The notes beneath the pieces are model-generated. The model saw nothing but the letters and a program-made list of their open reading frames with translations, was not told the origin of the DNA and did no database searches. A stretch of DNA of 64,000 bases, from contig NC_053190.1 in assembly GCF_905163445.1 (NCBI RefSeq), positions 9,612,501-9,676,500 of the forward strand, read 5' to 3'. How positions within the stretch are numbered: position 1 is the first letter of the stretch; each line of letters begins with the position of its first letter. Both the position numbers and the translations under genes were made by a program. Below, one piece after another: positions 25,216 to 35,975 of this stretch. This DNA is from Pararge aegeria (lineage: Eukaryota; Arthropoda; Insecta; Lepidoptera; Nymphalidae).

Positions 25216-25668
25216 ATGGTACGTACCTACAAACGGAAAACTGAGAGAGGGGAAATATCCAAAACGTTATTACGTCAAGCTGCCAATGCTGTCATACAAG
25301 ATGGAAGAAAAGTAAAAACGGTAGCCAGAGAACTGGAAATTTGCCACATGACATTACATCGATTTGTAAAAAAAATGAAAGCTGGTAAAGATCTTACCGT
25401 AGGTTATAAAAGCAGATCAGTGTTTACCACAGAACAGGAAAAAGAGCTAGTTAACTACATTTTAAAGTGTTCATCGATATACTTCGGTTTGCTGCCAGGA
25501 GAGGTGCGAAAACTTGCGTATGAATGTGTAGTTAAATTTTCTTTTCAAATGAGGAACCCCTCAAGCCTTCTAGCAGTTCAGTTACGATTGAAATGGATGA
25601 CAAGCCAGGACCATCCAATATTCAAATATTACCTCAGATTACTTTGCAGCCGGGATCTATTACCATAA
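25216..25668 (+). CDS. Truncated pogo-like transposase, N-terminal HTH domain only (150 aa)
   Basis: The protein starts MVRTYKRKTERG, as in pogo/CENP-B/jerky-type transposases. Residues 14-55 form a psq-type helix-turn-helix (ISKTLLRQAANAV ... TVARELEICHMTLHRFVK). Residues 56-115 look like the start of the CENP-B-type second DNA-binding region (FTTEQEKELVNYILK ... AYECVVKF). After about residue 117 it runs out of frame into the downstream segment and stops 35 residues later, so the DDE catalytic core is missing. It could bind the element's ends but could not catalyse transposition. By analogy with truncated transposases it might act as a repressor; that is inference. The ATG is the first after the upstream TTTTTTTAG, which could be a splice acceptor. 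Confidence 0.8.
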   Translation: MVRTYKRKTERGEISKTLLRQAANAVIQDGRKVKTVARELEICHMTLHRFVKKMKAGKDLTVGYKSRSVFTTEQEKELVNYILKCSSIYFGLLPGEVRKLAYECVVKFSFQMRNPSSLLAVQLRLKWMTSQDHPIFKYYLRLLCSRDLLP

Positions 25669-26270
25669 ACACTTCAACATCGGGTCAGATTTGTGAACCA
25701 CCTCAACAATCTGCAACAGATCAGGGTGATGTATCTCAGGCTGCCTCTGTGACCATTAATAGTGCCCAAGAACTTCAATTTACACCAGTAAAGATGAATG
25801 CTTCAGCTGTGTTTAATCCTGAAATTGTAAAGCCTTTACCAAAGGCATCCCCAAGATTGCAGATGGCTACAAAACGCCGTATTAGAAAGACAGCTGTTTT
25901 GACTGACACGCCAGAAAAAAATGCATTAGCTGAAGAACAGGTGAAGAAGAAATCAAGGAAAGACGAAGAAATTAGAAACAAGGGGAAAGAAAACAACAAT
26001 AATAAAGAAAAAGGTAAAGGCAAGGGAAAAGCTCAAAAAAAAGCTAAACGAAGAGTATTACAAGAAAGCGAGAGTGATAGTGATGATGAGGTTCTGGAAT
26101 GGTACTGCATAATTTGTTGTGATTCATATTCAAATTCACTACCAAGAGAAAAGTGGATAGAATGTAGCTTGTGTAAAAATTGGGCACATGTTAAATGTAT
26201 AAATGAAACTGATAACATTACTTATGTGTGTCCCAACTGTGAGTCAGATGAAGAATTTAACGATGAATAA
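25593..26270 (+). CDS. C-terminal part of the pogo-like protein: basic linker and PHD finger (225 aa)
   Basis: It is open upstream of the ATG to about 25545, which is the original C-terminal frame of the parent transposase. Residues 90-160 are Lys/Glu-rich (KKKSRKDEE, GKGKGKAQKKAKRR) followed by an acidic ESESDSDDE run. Residues 168-219 form a C4HC3 PHD finger: C-x2-C, then C-x2-C, WAHVKC, and CPNC. PHD fingers usually read histone tails, and a C-terminal PHD is seen in some insect pogo/Tigger-like transposases. This frame is shifted relative to the HTH frame, and the two overlap by 76 bases. AATAAA-like signals follow the stop. Translation from the internal ATG is uncertain. Confidence 0.75.
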   Translation: MDDKPGPSNIQILPQITLQPGSITINTSTSGQICEPPQQSATDQGDVSQAASVTINSAQELQFTPVKMNASAVFNPEIVKPLPKASPRLQMATKRRIRKTAVLTDTPEKNALAEEQVKKKSRKDEEIRNKGKENNNNKEKGKGKGKAQKKAKRRVLQESESDSDDEVLEWYCIICCDSYSNSLPREKWIECSLCKNWAHVKCINETDNITYVCPNCESDEEFNDE

Positions 26271-28729
26271 GAATAAAAGTTACCAAAGTTGATTACGACT
26301 GATTAAAACAAGACTGATGACTTGTCTTCATTGTAATTTTATTTCACTTAATAAAAATAATTTGATAACCTCAAGGTGATAAATAATTTGACGTTATTTG
26401 TTTAGTTATTATAATTGTAAGTTTTGATCACACTTTCCATTAAATTTATTATTGAAGCGTTTGCAAGAAGGTTACCTATTTTGTTATGAATCTCTATTAT
26501 AGTTGAATTAAAAGAAATATTTATCTGAAGATTGCCAGTAATATTCTGTTATCTTTTTTTAAGTGCAGTTATGGAAGTGTCAACATTTCAAAATGTTAAT
26601 CTAGATGTAGCTAGTAATTTTTTTATGTTGTTTTTTTTAAGTTTATACCATTTCATAACAACGTAATAAACGTAACTATAGAAATTATTGTTTTATTTCA
26701 AAGAAACCTTATATTATCCTTTTACTTTATTTAAATTATCCAAGTGGAACTATTTGCCCCACACATGGAACAACTCGCCCCAATGTGGGGTTAAATGTTC
26801 CTTTCCAAAATTATGCAAAAATATGCCTGTACTAAAAAATATATTGAGAATCTAGCAGAAATGACTTTACTATTACAGAGACCGATTAAGACTTTTTAAT
26901 AAAATCAAATATTAAAAATTGAAATCTTATTTTTTTATCATAAAATTACATGTTATTTGAAAATCGGAACTTTCAGCCCCGGCCTCCCCTACACTAAAGT
27001 TATGTGTTATGTCATAATTTGATAACTCGAAATAAAATTGACAATTTTACTTCGGTTTCACGTGTGTTAGCTTGGGCACTCTAGGGGCCGTTATAAAATA
27101 TGTTTTATTACATTCGTATGGTCCGAAGTTTTAAAGGCATCGTAACTCTAGGGTGAGCTTATTGGTTATTCACAGGGGACAGCCCTGGACTTATGTTATC
27201 TCGCACGCGCAGTCTATGTGGCTTCATTAGGGCTTCAGTGAGATTCAGTTTGTGGTTTGCGTCATCAAACAAGATTATCAGTTTACCTAAACAGTTTGTC
27301 AGATTTTATGCCGTAGGTATAGGTAGCTTCTGCATGATCATCGCCTAAATTTGTCGTGTTATATTTTGTTATCTTTTTGATTCGATAAATTATTGCGATA
27401 ATGCATTAGTTAAGATCTTATTTTATGCATAATTTGGTGTGCTATTCTCCTTAGAATTGGCAGTATACTATAGACTTAAGCAGCAAAATTCTTCTGACAA
27501 CATGCAATTATATATTATAAGTATATAATAATGCAGAGGATATTTCAGCAATCTAATAATAACATTATATAATACTAATAGTAGTCTACTATATCGACTC
27601 TACACTGACTCGACTCAAATTAAGCATCGCTTAGTGCGCTTTAAATCATATTATTATAAAGTACCCAAATTATAGAGACCACAGTTATAAGATCAATAAA
27701 TAATTTATTTCTAAGGGCACTATACAGATTAATTCACAGTAGGACCCCAATTATCTATGAAATTATTCTTAATCACAAATTTGTGGCTTAAAAGTTAAGG
27801 GGGTTTATATGAATAGGTATGTAATAAAATTTACGTCACACATGTTATTCGTTCCCAGTTAAAATTTGTATGCCATAGTATTTATTATGACATGAAAAAA
27901 ATTATTGACTTTATTTATTTCTGATATTCATCAGAGCCCAGTTTTAATTTAGTTTCCTGGCCAAATAAATATTTCTGCTGGAAAAAAATATCCGTAGATA
28001 CTGTTGTCATTGGTTTTTTCTTTAATTCCACTACGAATTAGCCCTTTACTCCGAGCTCAAGATCAGTCAGCATGCTCACTTGTTCTGGCTATAAGAGCTT
28101 TCATTCGACATGGTACCGGACATCATATCTTTGTCCGTAGGTGGCCTTAAATGCTGTAATAATAATTATAAATACTATAATATTTCATTGGCTTAAAGGG
28201 GGCCACCCTTTAAAACAGAACTTGTATTATCAATCCAAGTTAAGCAACAAGAGTCACATATTGTATCTAAACGCATAAATTACATTTTGATCGGCCGTGT
28301 GTAAACGGAGCTGCTTTTATCTTCAGCCTCACTCCAGTGCCCGTAGAGACTAGCATTTGAGTACACTTTCTATGAAGAACGTGAATTTAACATAAGTTTA
28401 AATTAAAATTTAAAAAAATAAGTGGAAAAGTTTTTATTTCGATTAAAATTATCCTAATGTCCATGTGTTACCGGCGAAATTAACGAATTTGTGTTATGAA
28501 ATATATTTCTGGACCGATTGAGCCTTGCAAGACTCCAGATTCTAAACTTTGACTACAATCTCAATTGCCTATGAATCTTTAATTTTTACAGGCTAGTCTG
28601 GTTCCTAGTAAAAGTAATTTTAAGTCTTCATCGTCATAATCCTCAGGCTTTTAAAGTATCCCACTGCTGGGCAAGTCACGATTTCTCATATAGAGTGAGC
28701 TTTAGAACGTGGACTTTTCAGCAATGTAA

Positions 28730-28835
28730 CAACTTATTACCGGCCCACTACAGGGCACGGGTCTCCCACAGTGAGAAGGGTTTAGGCCGTTGTCCAACAC
28801 GCTGATCCAGTGCGGATTGGTAGACATGGAATATA
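28730..28835 (-). repeat. Fragment of SINE family B
   Basis: ACCGGCCCACTACAGGGCAC, then GGGTCTCCCACAGTGAGAAG and TTTAGGCCGTTGTCCAACAC, match the 3' end of the family in reverse. Confidence 0.7.
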
Positions 28836-28974
28836 GGTTTGCGGTCTCCGACAATTATAACCACGTCTTAGTGATAATCGATATCGATATTTAAAAAAGG
28901 CGTTAAGCTTTATTATTTGTCCAACTGAAGGCGATGTTTAATAGTATTTATTTACTTTTATCTAAGTATTTATT

Positions 28975-29260
28975 ATATGGTTTATAGTTTATTATTAGTT
29001 TTTTTTTAATATTTATTATATACTAGATGTATTTGTGTTTATTAGTTTATGTGTTAGTATTTAGATATTCGTATATATTTATTCTATATTTTGTACCACC
29101 TGCAGTTACTTCTCCTCTTTTTTTCCTGATTCTAGCGTTGCCTGGCAGAGATCGCTAGTAAGCGATAAGGCCGCCTTTTGTATTCTGCTTCTATTTTTAT
29201 GGTTTATTTTTTTCTTGTATAGTTCTTAATGTGGTATACAAATAAAGAGTTCTAATTATA
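28975..29260 (+). repeat. Retroelement tail, family D
   Basis: A long AT-rich lead with TTTATTATATACTAGATGTA, then CGTTGCCTGGCAGAGATCGC, AAGCGATAAGGCCGCC, TTTGTATTCTGCTTCT and an end TGGTATACAAATAAAGAG, which is polyA-signal-like. Confidence 0.75.
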
Positions 29261-29689
29261 ATCATTATGACCGATGGCTTAACATTGTCTCTGAGTTACG
29301 AAAAAGTAAAGACCAAATCAGGACGATAAAAGATGGCCACCCATCAGCTCAGTCATATGTGTAAATGTGTATAAGAAACCTTACCAGCAAGTCGCATGGT
29401 GCATTTTTTTTATTGCACTACAAGTTTAGCTTTGACTAACAATAAACCTTCCATTTGGTTTTATCTTAAGACTCAGTGAAATGTTATGCCTTGAGTCCGC
29501 GTGATATTTAATTTATTTTATTCCACTACGCGTTAGTTCTTAATTACAATCTCACCAAGTGGTAAGTGGTGATATAAACTAAGATGGTAACTTACTAGGG
29601 AGTATCGCAGTTGAATTAAACCCATACCTACCTCTAATCGGTTTCTACTCATCGTACCGGAACGCTAAATCGCTTAGTGCTTTGTCTTT

Positions 29690-29800
29690 ATTGGCAGGGT
29701 GGTAATAAGCCACGGCCGAAGTCTTCTACCAGACCAGACCAAGAAAAAATCAGAAATACTAGAAATCGATCCCAGGACCTAGGAGATCATCAAAAGACGT
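29690..29800 (-). repeat. Reverse copy of the GGTTCGATCCC tail family
   Basis: GGTGGTAATAAGCCACGGCC, then CAGAAATACTAGAAATCGAT and CCCAGGACC, is the complement of the body and box B seen at 12110-12275 and 59690-59830. Confidence 0.5.
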
Positions 29801-30119
29801 CAAAAAATCAATGGTTATGTAAAGATGCGTAAGCTCGATTAGAATTACTTCAGGAAAGGTACCCACTTGTTTATGATCAATAATGAAATGGAAAAGGGTT
29901 GATTAAGTACCTACTTTACTTGTCAGAGATGTTAATAAAATCGCATCAATCTCAGTTCACTCGAGTGATCAGTTCGAACAGTGAGATAATATTAAATTTA
30001 GAATGATAAACTCCATTAAACATTTGCCATTTGACACTGTGAAGTGAAAACTCTTTATTTTTTATTGGCCTATCACAGGCACTTATCACTCGTTCACACA
30101 TATAGTTACACAATTGTGA

Positions 30120-30235
30120 TAGGTGATAACTACTTTCACCAACTTAAACTTAAAGCTACGAGGGTTCCAAACGCGCGCTGGTCTAAGAAGAGCCAACAAC
30201 AAAGTTAGCTAAGTATTTTTTTTTGTTATCACCAT
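30120..30235 (-). repeat. Family E tail, reverse
   Basis: AAAGCTACGAGGGTTCCAAA, then CGCGCGCTGGTCTAAGAAGA and GTTATCACCATCTCAC, is the complement of 59893-60010. A shorter copy lies at 36196-36255. Confidence 0.65.
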
Positions 30236-32334
30236 CTCACAGTTAGTTAATCTATTTACCTAAGATGTTAGAGCAATTCATACTCAAGCTTTATTATCAT
30301 TTAAGTAATCCTTTTGTTGTAACTAAAGTTTGTATAACGGGAGGGGCAATTTGGGAACTTTTAATTCCTAAATTTTCTTTGTTTTGGCCTGGTAAGAGGC
30401 ATCGGCCGTGCCTGGTTACCACCCTTCACAAAAAAACTTGCCGCTAAGCGATTTAGCGTTCCGGTACGATGTTACGCGGTAACCGATGAAACGCTAGCCC
30501 GCTACCATCTTAGACTACAACATCACCACTAGTGAAATTACAGTCAAGGGCTAACTTGTAATGGCATACAAAAAAATATTAAACGTCATGCGCACTCTAT
30601 GCATTACATCTTACTGAGCCTTAACATAAAGCGAATTGGAAGGTTAATTTTATGTTTACACTTTGAATAATTAATTAATTGCAAGTTATTCAGTTATTCG
30701 AAACACCTTAAAGTATCTAAGTAGAGAAGAGCACGTAGTAAAGTAGATATTAGTAGGCAAGCAGATGTCAGGAGGTAATAAATCTTGGCGGAAGCACTGT
30801 GGATGTCCGCTCTTGGATTGAGCTACTGGCTTGCTTAGTTAAATAACGAACTCATCAAAATTTTTCAAGCCAAGTAGGCTTGAAGATTTTGGCTAGGCCT
30901 AGTAAGATTTTTTTCTTCTTTATATTCCTCTACAAGCTAGCCCCTGCCTGCTGTCTCACCTGGTAGCAAGTGATGATGCAGTCCAAGATACATGTTAAGG
31001 TTTTAGGAAGGATTTTAGTTATGCTACACCCATATCCATCATCGGTTTCCACGTAACATCACTTAAGCACTTTTTCGGTATGGTGGTAACTAGCCACGAC
31101 CGAAGCCTCCCACTAGACATAACTTATACAGACAGAGTTTACTACTTTTTATATAGTAGATTATTTACATTTTTTTTTTTGAGTTCACATTGCCAAGGTT
31201 TATGGCAAGCCAACGCGTCTTGTTATATAAATTATAGTAAAAAACAGAGCATTATATAAAAGCACTTTGTTCTACAAATCTTAGTAATGGCCGTTAATAT
31301 AAGTTGGAAACTCGTGCACTAACTTAAAAATTTCAATCCCATCCATAATATAACGATTCAAAAAATGGCGTCCACAGAGTTTTTTAACAGTTTTTCAAGC
31401 TGGAAGATGAAATAAAACGTAAAATTCTCCTCCAATAAGAGTTATATCAATCGGTTTAGGTAGGCAGTGCAACGAGTTTTTATGAAGTACACGCCTCTGA
31501 TTGCACCGTTATGTTTACCATCATCTCCAACTTAAAGACGTAATAATCCACCAACCGATGAACGTCCACTGCTTGGCATAATATGTAGAGATTTCTTAAC
31601 AAAGAATGAAACAGAAGATTAAATAAAAAAACACTTTGTCATACAATATACATACCATAAAGTTCACCATCACTCTCATAAGCATAGCTCTCACCATCAC
31701 ATGGGCCTTCCAAACAGTAAAAAATTCAAACTGAGATAAAACAAGGATTTTGTCCTGCAAATCTAGAAAATACCGTCAATATACCTAAGTCGGAAACTAG
31801 ATGCGTACTTAAATATTCAAAGCGCATCTATATATCGATACCAGACAAAGAAACTATCTTCACTTCTAACACCGCTTCCCCATATGCAAGTTGAAGTTGA
31901 AAATTCCAAACTTGAAGCTTTGAGTTTATTTTGTTTCAGACTTCGACCGGGCCTTTGCTATTCTCATACAATCTGCAACATTTCAGGCACGTACGACGTC
32001 TACGTGTCCGCCCATCGCTTCCCGTTTTACCCCATTTTCCCCATTTCCGCAGAGTGAAGTGCAATTAGGAACTTATCAGCAAAGATACTCGCTACAAAAC
32101 TCGTTTTCTAAACTGCGAGTTGCTGGAATAGTGGCCAGTTATGAGGTCCACTGTGATAACTTTACCACTTTGATACATCCTGGTTAAAACTACACATAAT
32201 GATTTCGTACTAAAATGTGTTCTGTAAAACAGAACTCCACTACAAGATATAATACAAGATAGAAGAAGAGAAGACAAAGGCTGGCCACTTTTTAAACTGG
32301 TCAAGTCTTAAATCTTTAAACGAGCAATTTTTGT

Positions 32335-32520
32335 ATATATATATTTGGAATCTCGGAATCGGCTTCGACAATTTTCATAAAATTTAGTATACAGGGGGTT
32401 TCGGGGGCGATAAATCGATCTAGCTAGGATTTATTTATATTGGAATCTCGGGCAAAAACTGCAAAAAATATCCTTTTTGAGAGATTCTGATGCGTGCGAT
32501 GCGTGAACGGTAAACGTTAC
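32335..32520 (+). repeat. Helitron- or LINE-like remnant with GGAATCTCGG motif
   Basis: TATATATATATTTGGAATCT, then ACAGGGGGTTTCGGGGGCGA and TAAATCGATCTAGCTAGG, forms a recognisable lepidopteran repeat. GGAATCTCGG occurs twice in it. It has no coding frame. Confidence 0.45.
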
Positions 32521-33957
32521 GCCAAACGTGTAAGTATATGGAATTGTCGACATTGTTGTTTCTTTAAAGTTCTATAAAACATTCCGCGACAACATACGAA
32601 TATTTTTTTAAGTCGGCACATCGCGCGTGTCCGCTAGTGGGTGTTAAAAAACGCATAAGGTAAGGTTGCATGACCAGTTACTAAAAGTTTTCAATGAAGT
32701 TACGTTATTACTACGAAGTTTATCTTGAAGTTTACTTCTCTCTTTCTTTAGAGTTATCTTAATACAAAGCCGCCAGAACAACTTTATATTACCTTGGTTG
32801 GATAGATTTACTGATTGCATAGATTTACTGATTATTTAACCGTAGTTTAAAGGTTAGAAAATCTTCTCTCCCATTCAAATCACTAACAGCTAGTCAGTTT
32901 CGTAAACGCAAGATATTTTTGAGAAAATAAAAAAGTAGTATTTAAGTTTAATCCATTCAAACAAACAATAAGGTTACCAACTAACATTGTGACGTCAGAA
33001 CAGACAAACGTACAGATTGACAAATTGGCAGCTAAGCCTTTTCAGAGTGTTGGCAACTGGTAACGTGCAACTACATAATTGTTTGTAACCATTTTAGTAT
33101 GACTGCAATAAACTCAGTCATAACCACTCTATTTGCATGTATCGGTTAACGACAACAGTTTCAGCTAACTTGGCGACCAATTAAATCAACTAATTACCAA
33201 TAAACTAGCAACTAATTACCAATATATACCAGTTGCCTTGAATCGTTGGTTTGTCTAGAACCCATAAAGTTCCTAACATCACTCTACGTAAGGTATACGA
33301 TCGTTGTATTCACCTTTTCTTCCATCAAGCAGCAACCGTCAACTCTTCTATTTTATTCTAAAAGGTTTTCTATTTTGATTTCGGGGAAGAGATCGTATAT
33401 GAAGCGATAAGGGCACCAAAAGTTGTATTGACTTGTTTGTATTTTATTTTATGAATTTTAATACGATAAAAATGTACCTGTTCATTGATATGCAGTGAAT
33501 AATTCACTTTTTATATAACTGCGTAGTTAAACATAGTTTGAGGACTTACCTAGGGTTTGCTTGTACCTAACATAATTAGATTTAAATTAAACAAAAATCA
33601 TTCAACTTGAACGTTAATATATTTCTAATTTTGTGAGTTTTGTATAATTAAATTGCAAATTTAATTTATCAAAAGCTACAAAACTGCACACAGTCTATCT
33701 GACACAAAGACAATTATAAAAATATTAAGTGGGGTAAAAACTTATTATTTATTTATATAACAAATCTCGTTGATATGAGCACGGAGAGAAGCTGTACGGT
33801 GAGTTTTCTTGATAGAGGAAGGTTTCCTGGAAAATAAAATATGCATTATTTCTTTTTTGTCTAACCTAAGCTTTCATTGCTAGGTACCAAGAGCTCATAA
33901 AAAGAGAAAGGGAAAGAGAAAAAGAGAGATTTAGAGCTAAGATCTAGCTTAGGGTTA

Positions 33958-34235
33958 GTCGTCATTATTATCAACCCATTCCCAGCCCACTTCAGGGCAC
34001 CGATTACCTCTCATAATAAGAAGGTTAAGGCTATATTTTACTGCGCTGGCAAGTGCAGATTGGTAGACTTCGCTCGCCTTTGAAAACATTATGGAGAATT
34101 CTCAGGCATGCAGATTTCCTTACAATTTTCTTCCTTCACCGTTACGCAAGTGATATTTTAATTGCTGATATCAAAAACGCATAACTGTAACTCGGAAAAG
34201 TTAGAGATGTGTGCAGGACATCGAACTCGGGTTAG
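33958..34235 (-). repeat. SINE family B
   Basis: TCATTATTATCAACCCATTC, GCCCACTTCAGGGCACC, GGAGAATTCTCAGGCATGCA, AAGTGATATTTTAATTGCTG and CATCGAACTCGGGTTAGTGG, the last being the complement of box B. Confidence 0.75.
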
Positions 34236-34267
34236 TGGGCTTTAATGATTATATTATTGTCATATGT

Positions 34268-34318
34268 TAATTACTCCTAGCTTGTATTAAAAACTTTTAA
34301 TACAAGCCAGGAGTTACT
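34268..34318. repeat. Inverted repeat (hairpin)
   Basis: The arm TACTCCTAGCTTGTATTAAA (about 34272-34291) pairs with TTTAATACAAGCCAGGAGTT (about 34296-34315), with one mismatch and a loop of only a few bases. The short loop and long stem suggest a palindromic MITE remnant. Confidence 0.7.
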
Positions 34319-35049
34319 AATACAATAGAATAAAAACTTAATAAAAAAAGTTCTCTAACTATTGAAATACATATTGAATAGCGTTAATATTTAATAGCGT
34401 GGTCGGGACATGTAAGTAAAAAAACTAATTATTTTCTTGGGGATAGCACTAATTAGAGTAGATAGGTACTTCGACAAATTATTCATTGCAACAATTATAT
34501 AGTAGTAGATACAGCCGCGAATTAAAAAAAATATATCCATATTCATAATTATAGACTAAAAACTATGCGCATTTAAGAAAGTATTTTCTTAAATAAAGTT
34601 CGAGACCGAAGCCTCGAAACTATGCTCTGTGAATTTCTGAATGTAGTTTTTAAAGGAAGTTCAGGAACTATCGTTAGCATAAACAAAACTGAGTGCTTTT
34701 ATCGCGAACAAGCCGTTTGGTGCGACTTCGGCCACATGGGAACTGAAATAAGGTAACGGAAATGTACTTAGTTGTATGTAGTATGGTGTTATTATATGTA
34801 GTCACTAGGATGGATATCGACATGTAAGCTAATAGAGTTGCAGAATAGTATTCGTTTATATGTAATATTTTTAATGCAAAAATCAAAACGTTTTTGACCA
34901 GTCTATTACAATTTTTAAAAAACTTGTTAAAGATCATTTTTTGTCTGAATCTTCTGAACTTTAACATGCCTATTCCCTTCTGTTTTATTTGGGGTTTGAC
35001 AATATTGTATATATTTATGTATTATTGATATTAATAATATAGCTTTATA

Positions 35050-35335
35050 TTAATTATTATCACCATCTTTATATTTTATTGTAAGTTTATTATATGTATA
35101 TATTACATATGTATATATAGGTATATAAGCATGTTTATTTAAATGCACCACCTACCAATCTTCTTGAGCTGTGTTTAACGCCTTTGGTTGCCTGGATGAA
35201 ATCGCTATGTAGCGGATAAGGCCGCCAAATTATATACTTTATGTTAAATTTTTATTTATAATTTTACTATATGTTTATGTGGTGTACAATAAAAGTGTAT
35301 TCATTCATTTAATCATTCATTCATTCATTCAATAT
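35050..35335 (+). repeat. Retroelement tail, family D, with (CATT)n end
   Basis: TTTGGTTGCCTGGATGAAAT, CGCTATGTAGCGGATAAGGC, CGCCAAATTATATACTTTAT, then TGTGGTGTACAATAAAAGTG and an ATTCATTCATTCATTC tail. It is the fullest plus-strand copy in the window. Confidence 0.8.
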
Positions 35336-35374
35336 TAAATCGTATTCGTATTTTTTATTTGGCTTGTTATGACT

Positions 35375-35590
35375 GAGCTCGTCGGAGGAAGTACACCATA
35401 ATGCTTATTTTTGCTGCCAAGCAGCATTGCTGAATTACGATCGTGGGGGTTGCAAAAGCGTGGTTGGCGCTGTAATTTTAGGCCCATGAGGCTTATAATC
35501 TCTAACACGCGTCAGGTTAAAGGACACGGCGGAACTTTGTAGGAGGCATTTCTTGCATGCCCTGCGAAGTGTTGCTCTGTTCAGTATATA
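35375..35590 (+). repeat. Unclassified interspersed repeat, family F
   Basis: TTTTTGCTGCCAAGCAGCAT, CATGAGGCTTATAATCTC, GGCGGAACTTTGTAGGAGGC and CCTGCGAAGTGTTGCTCTGT follow the same order as 58805-59010. Confidence 0.65.
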
Positions 35591-35874
35591 ATATATTACT
35601 ATAATTTAAATCAATAACTCATTCTTTTTATGATTTTTTCTCCACGTATCTATTTCACGTACATTTTACATTGTTTCTGTTATTAGTAAAATAATAAAAT
35701 TTTAAAAATACCAGGAACACATAAAAGTAAAGTATAGGTTTAGCAGTTTAAATATATAGGACATGTTGTAAACAAAGACTTTGAGGATGATGTATACGTA
35801 GAACGAGAGTGTAGAGCTTTGGCGGTGCGGTAATCCTAATTGGGTCATAGCTACCAAAAAAAGAATTATTAATG

Positions 35875-35975
35875 TTAAAAAAAATGTATATAAGAAAGAT
35901 GTAACGCACCATTAGAATGTCGTTCGTGTGTCTTCTCAACTTCGTAGGCTGCTATATATGCAGTCGGCATTAACC
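35875..35975 (-). CDS. Possible last exon of the Ig protein
   Basis: The phase fits exon D: after a GTAACAG acceptor it adds a short tail (LMPTAYIAAYEVEKTHERHS ...) and reaches a stop. The pyrimidine tract before the acceptor is poor, the tail has no known motif, and no clear polyA signal follows. It is only a candidate; the true last exon could lie elsewhere to the left. Confidence 0.25.

Larger units (their letters stand above)
24740..26989 (+). mobile_element. Pogo/Tigger-like DNA transposon, internally deleted
   Basis: Terminal inverted repeats match: GGGGAGGCCGGGGCTGGAAG opens the element at 24740 and its complement, with one mismatch, closes it at 26989. Both ends are flanked by TA, the usual target duplication of the Tc1/mariner/pogo superfamily. 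Inside are two plus-strand frames, an N-terminal helix-turn-helix protein (25216-25668) and a C-terminal PHD-finger protein (25593-26270). The DDE transposase core expected between them, about 250-300 residues, is absent. The subterminal regions carry repeated GGGGC..GTTGTTCC motifs on both sides. The element is therefore non-autonomous, but both proteins could still be made. Confidence 0.9.
26990..35874. other. Gene-free interval (8.9 kb)
   Basis: Between the pogo-like element and the Ig gene. It holds family D tails (28975-29260, 35050-35335), SINE B copies (28730-28835, 33958-34235), a family E tail (30120-30235), a Helitron-like remnant (32335-32520), a family F copy (35375-35590) and a hairpin (34268-34318). 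A plus-strand frame from about 31985 to 32190 is open after a TTTCAG but has no recognisable family and overlaps repeat-like sequence. Confidence 0.6.

Noticed and set aside
35748..35939. 63-codon minus-strand frame
   Set aside because: Out of frame with the Ig gene and without any motif; the in-frame candidate exon is 35875-35975.
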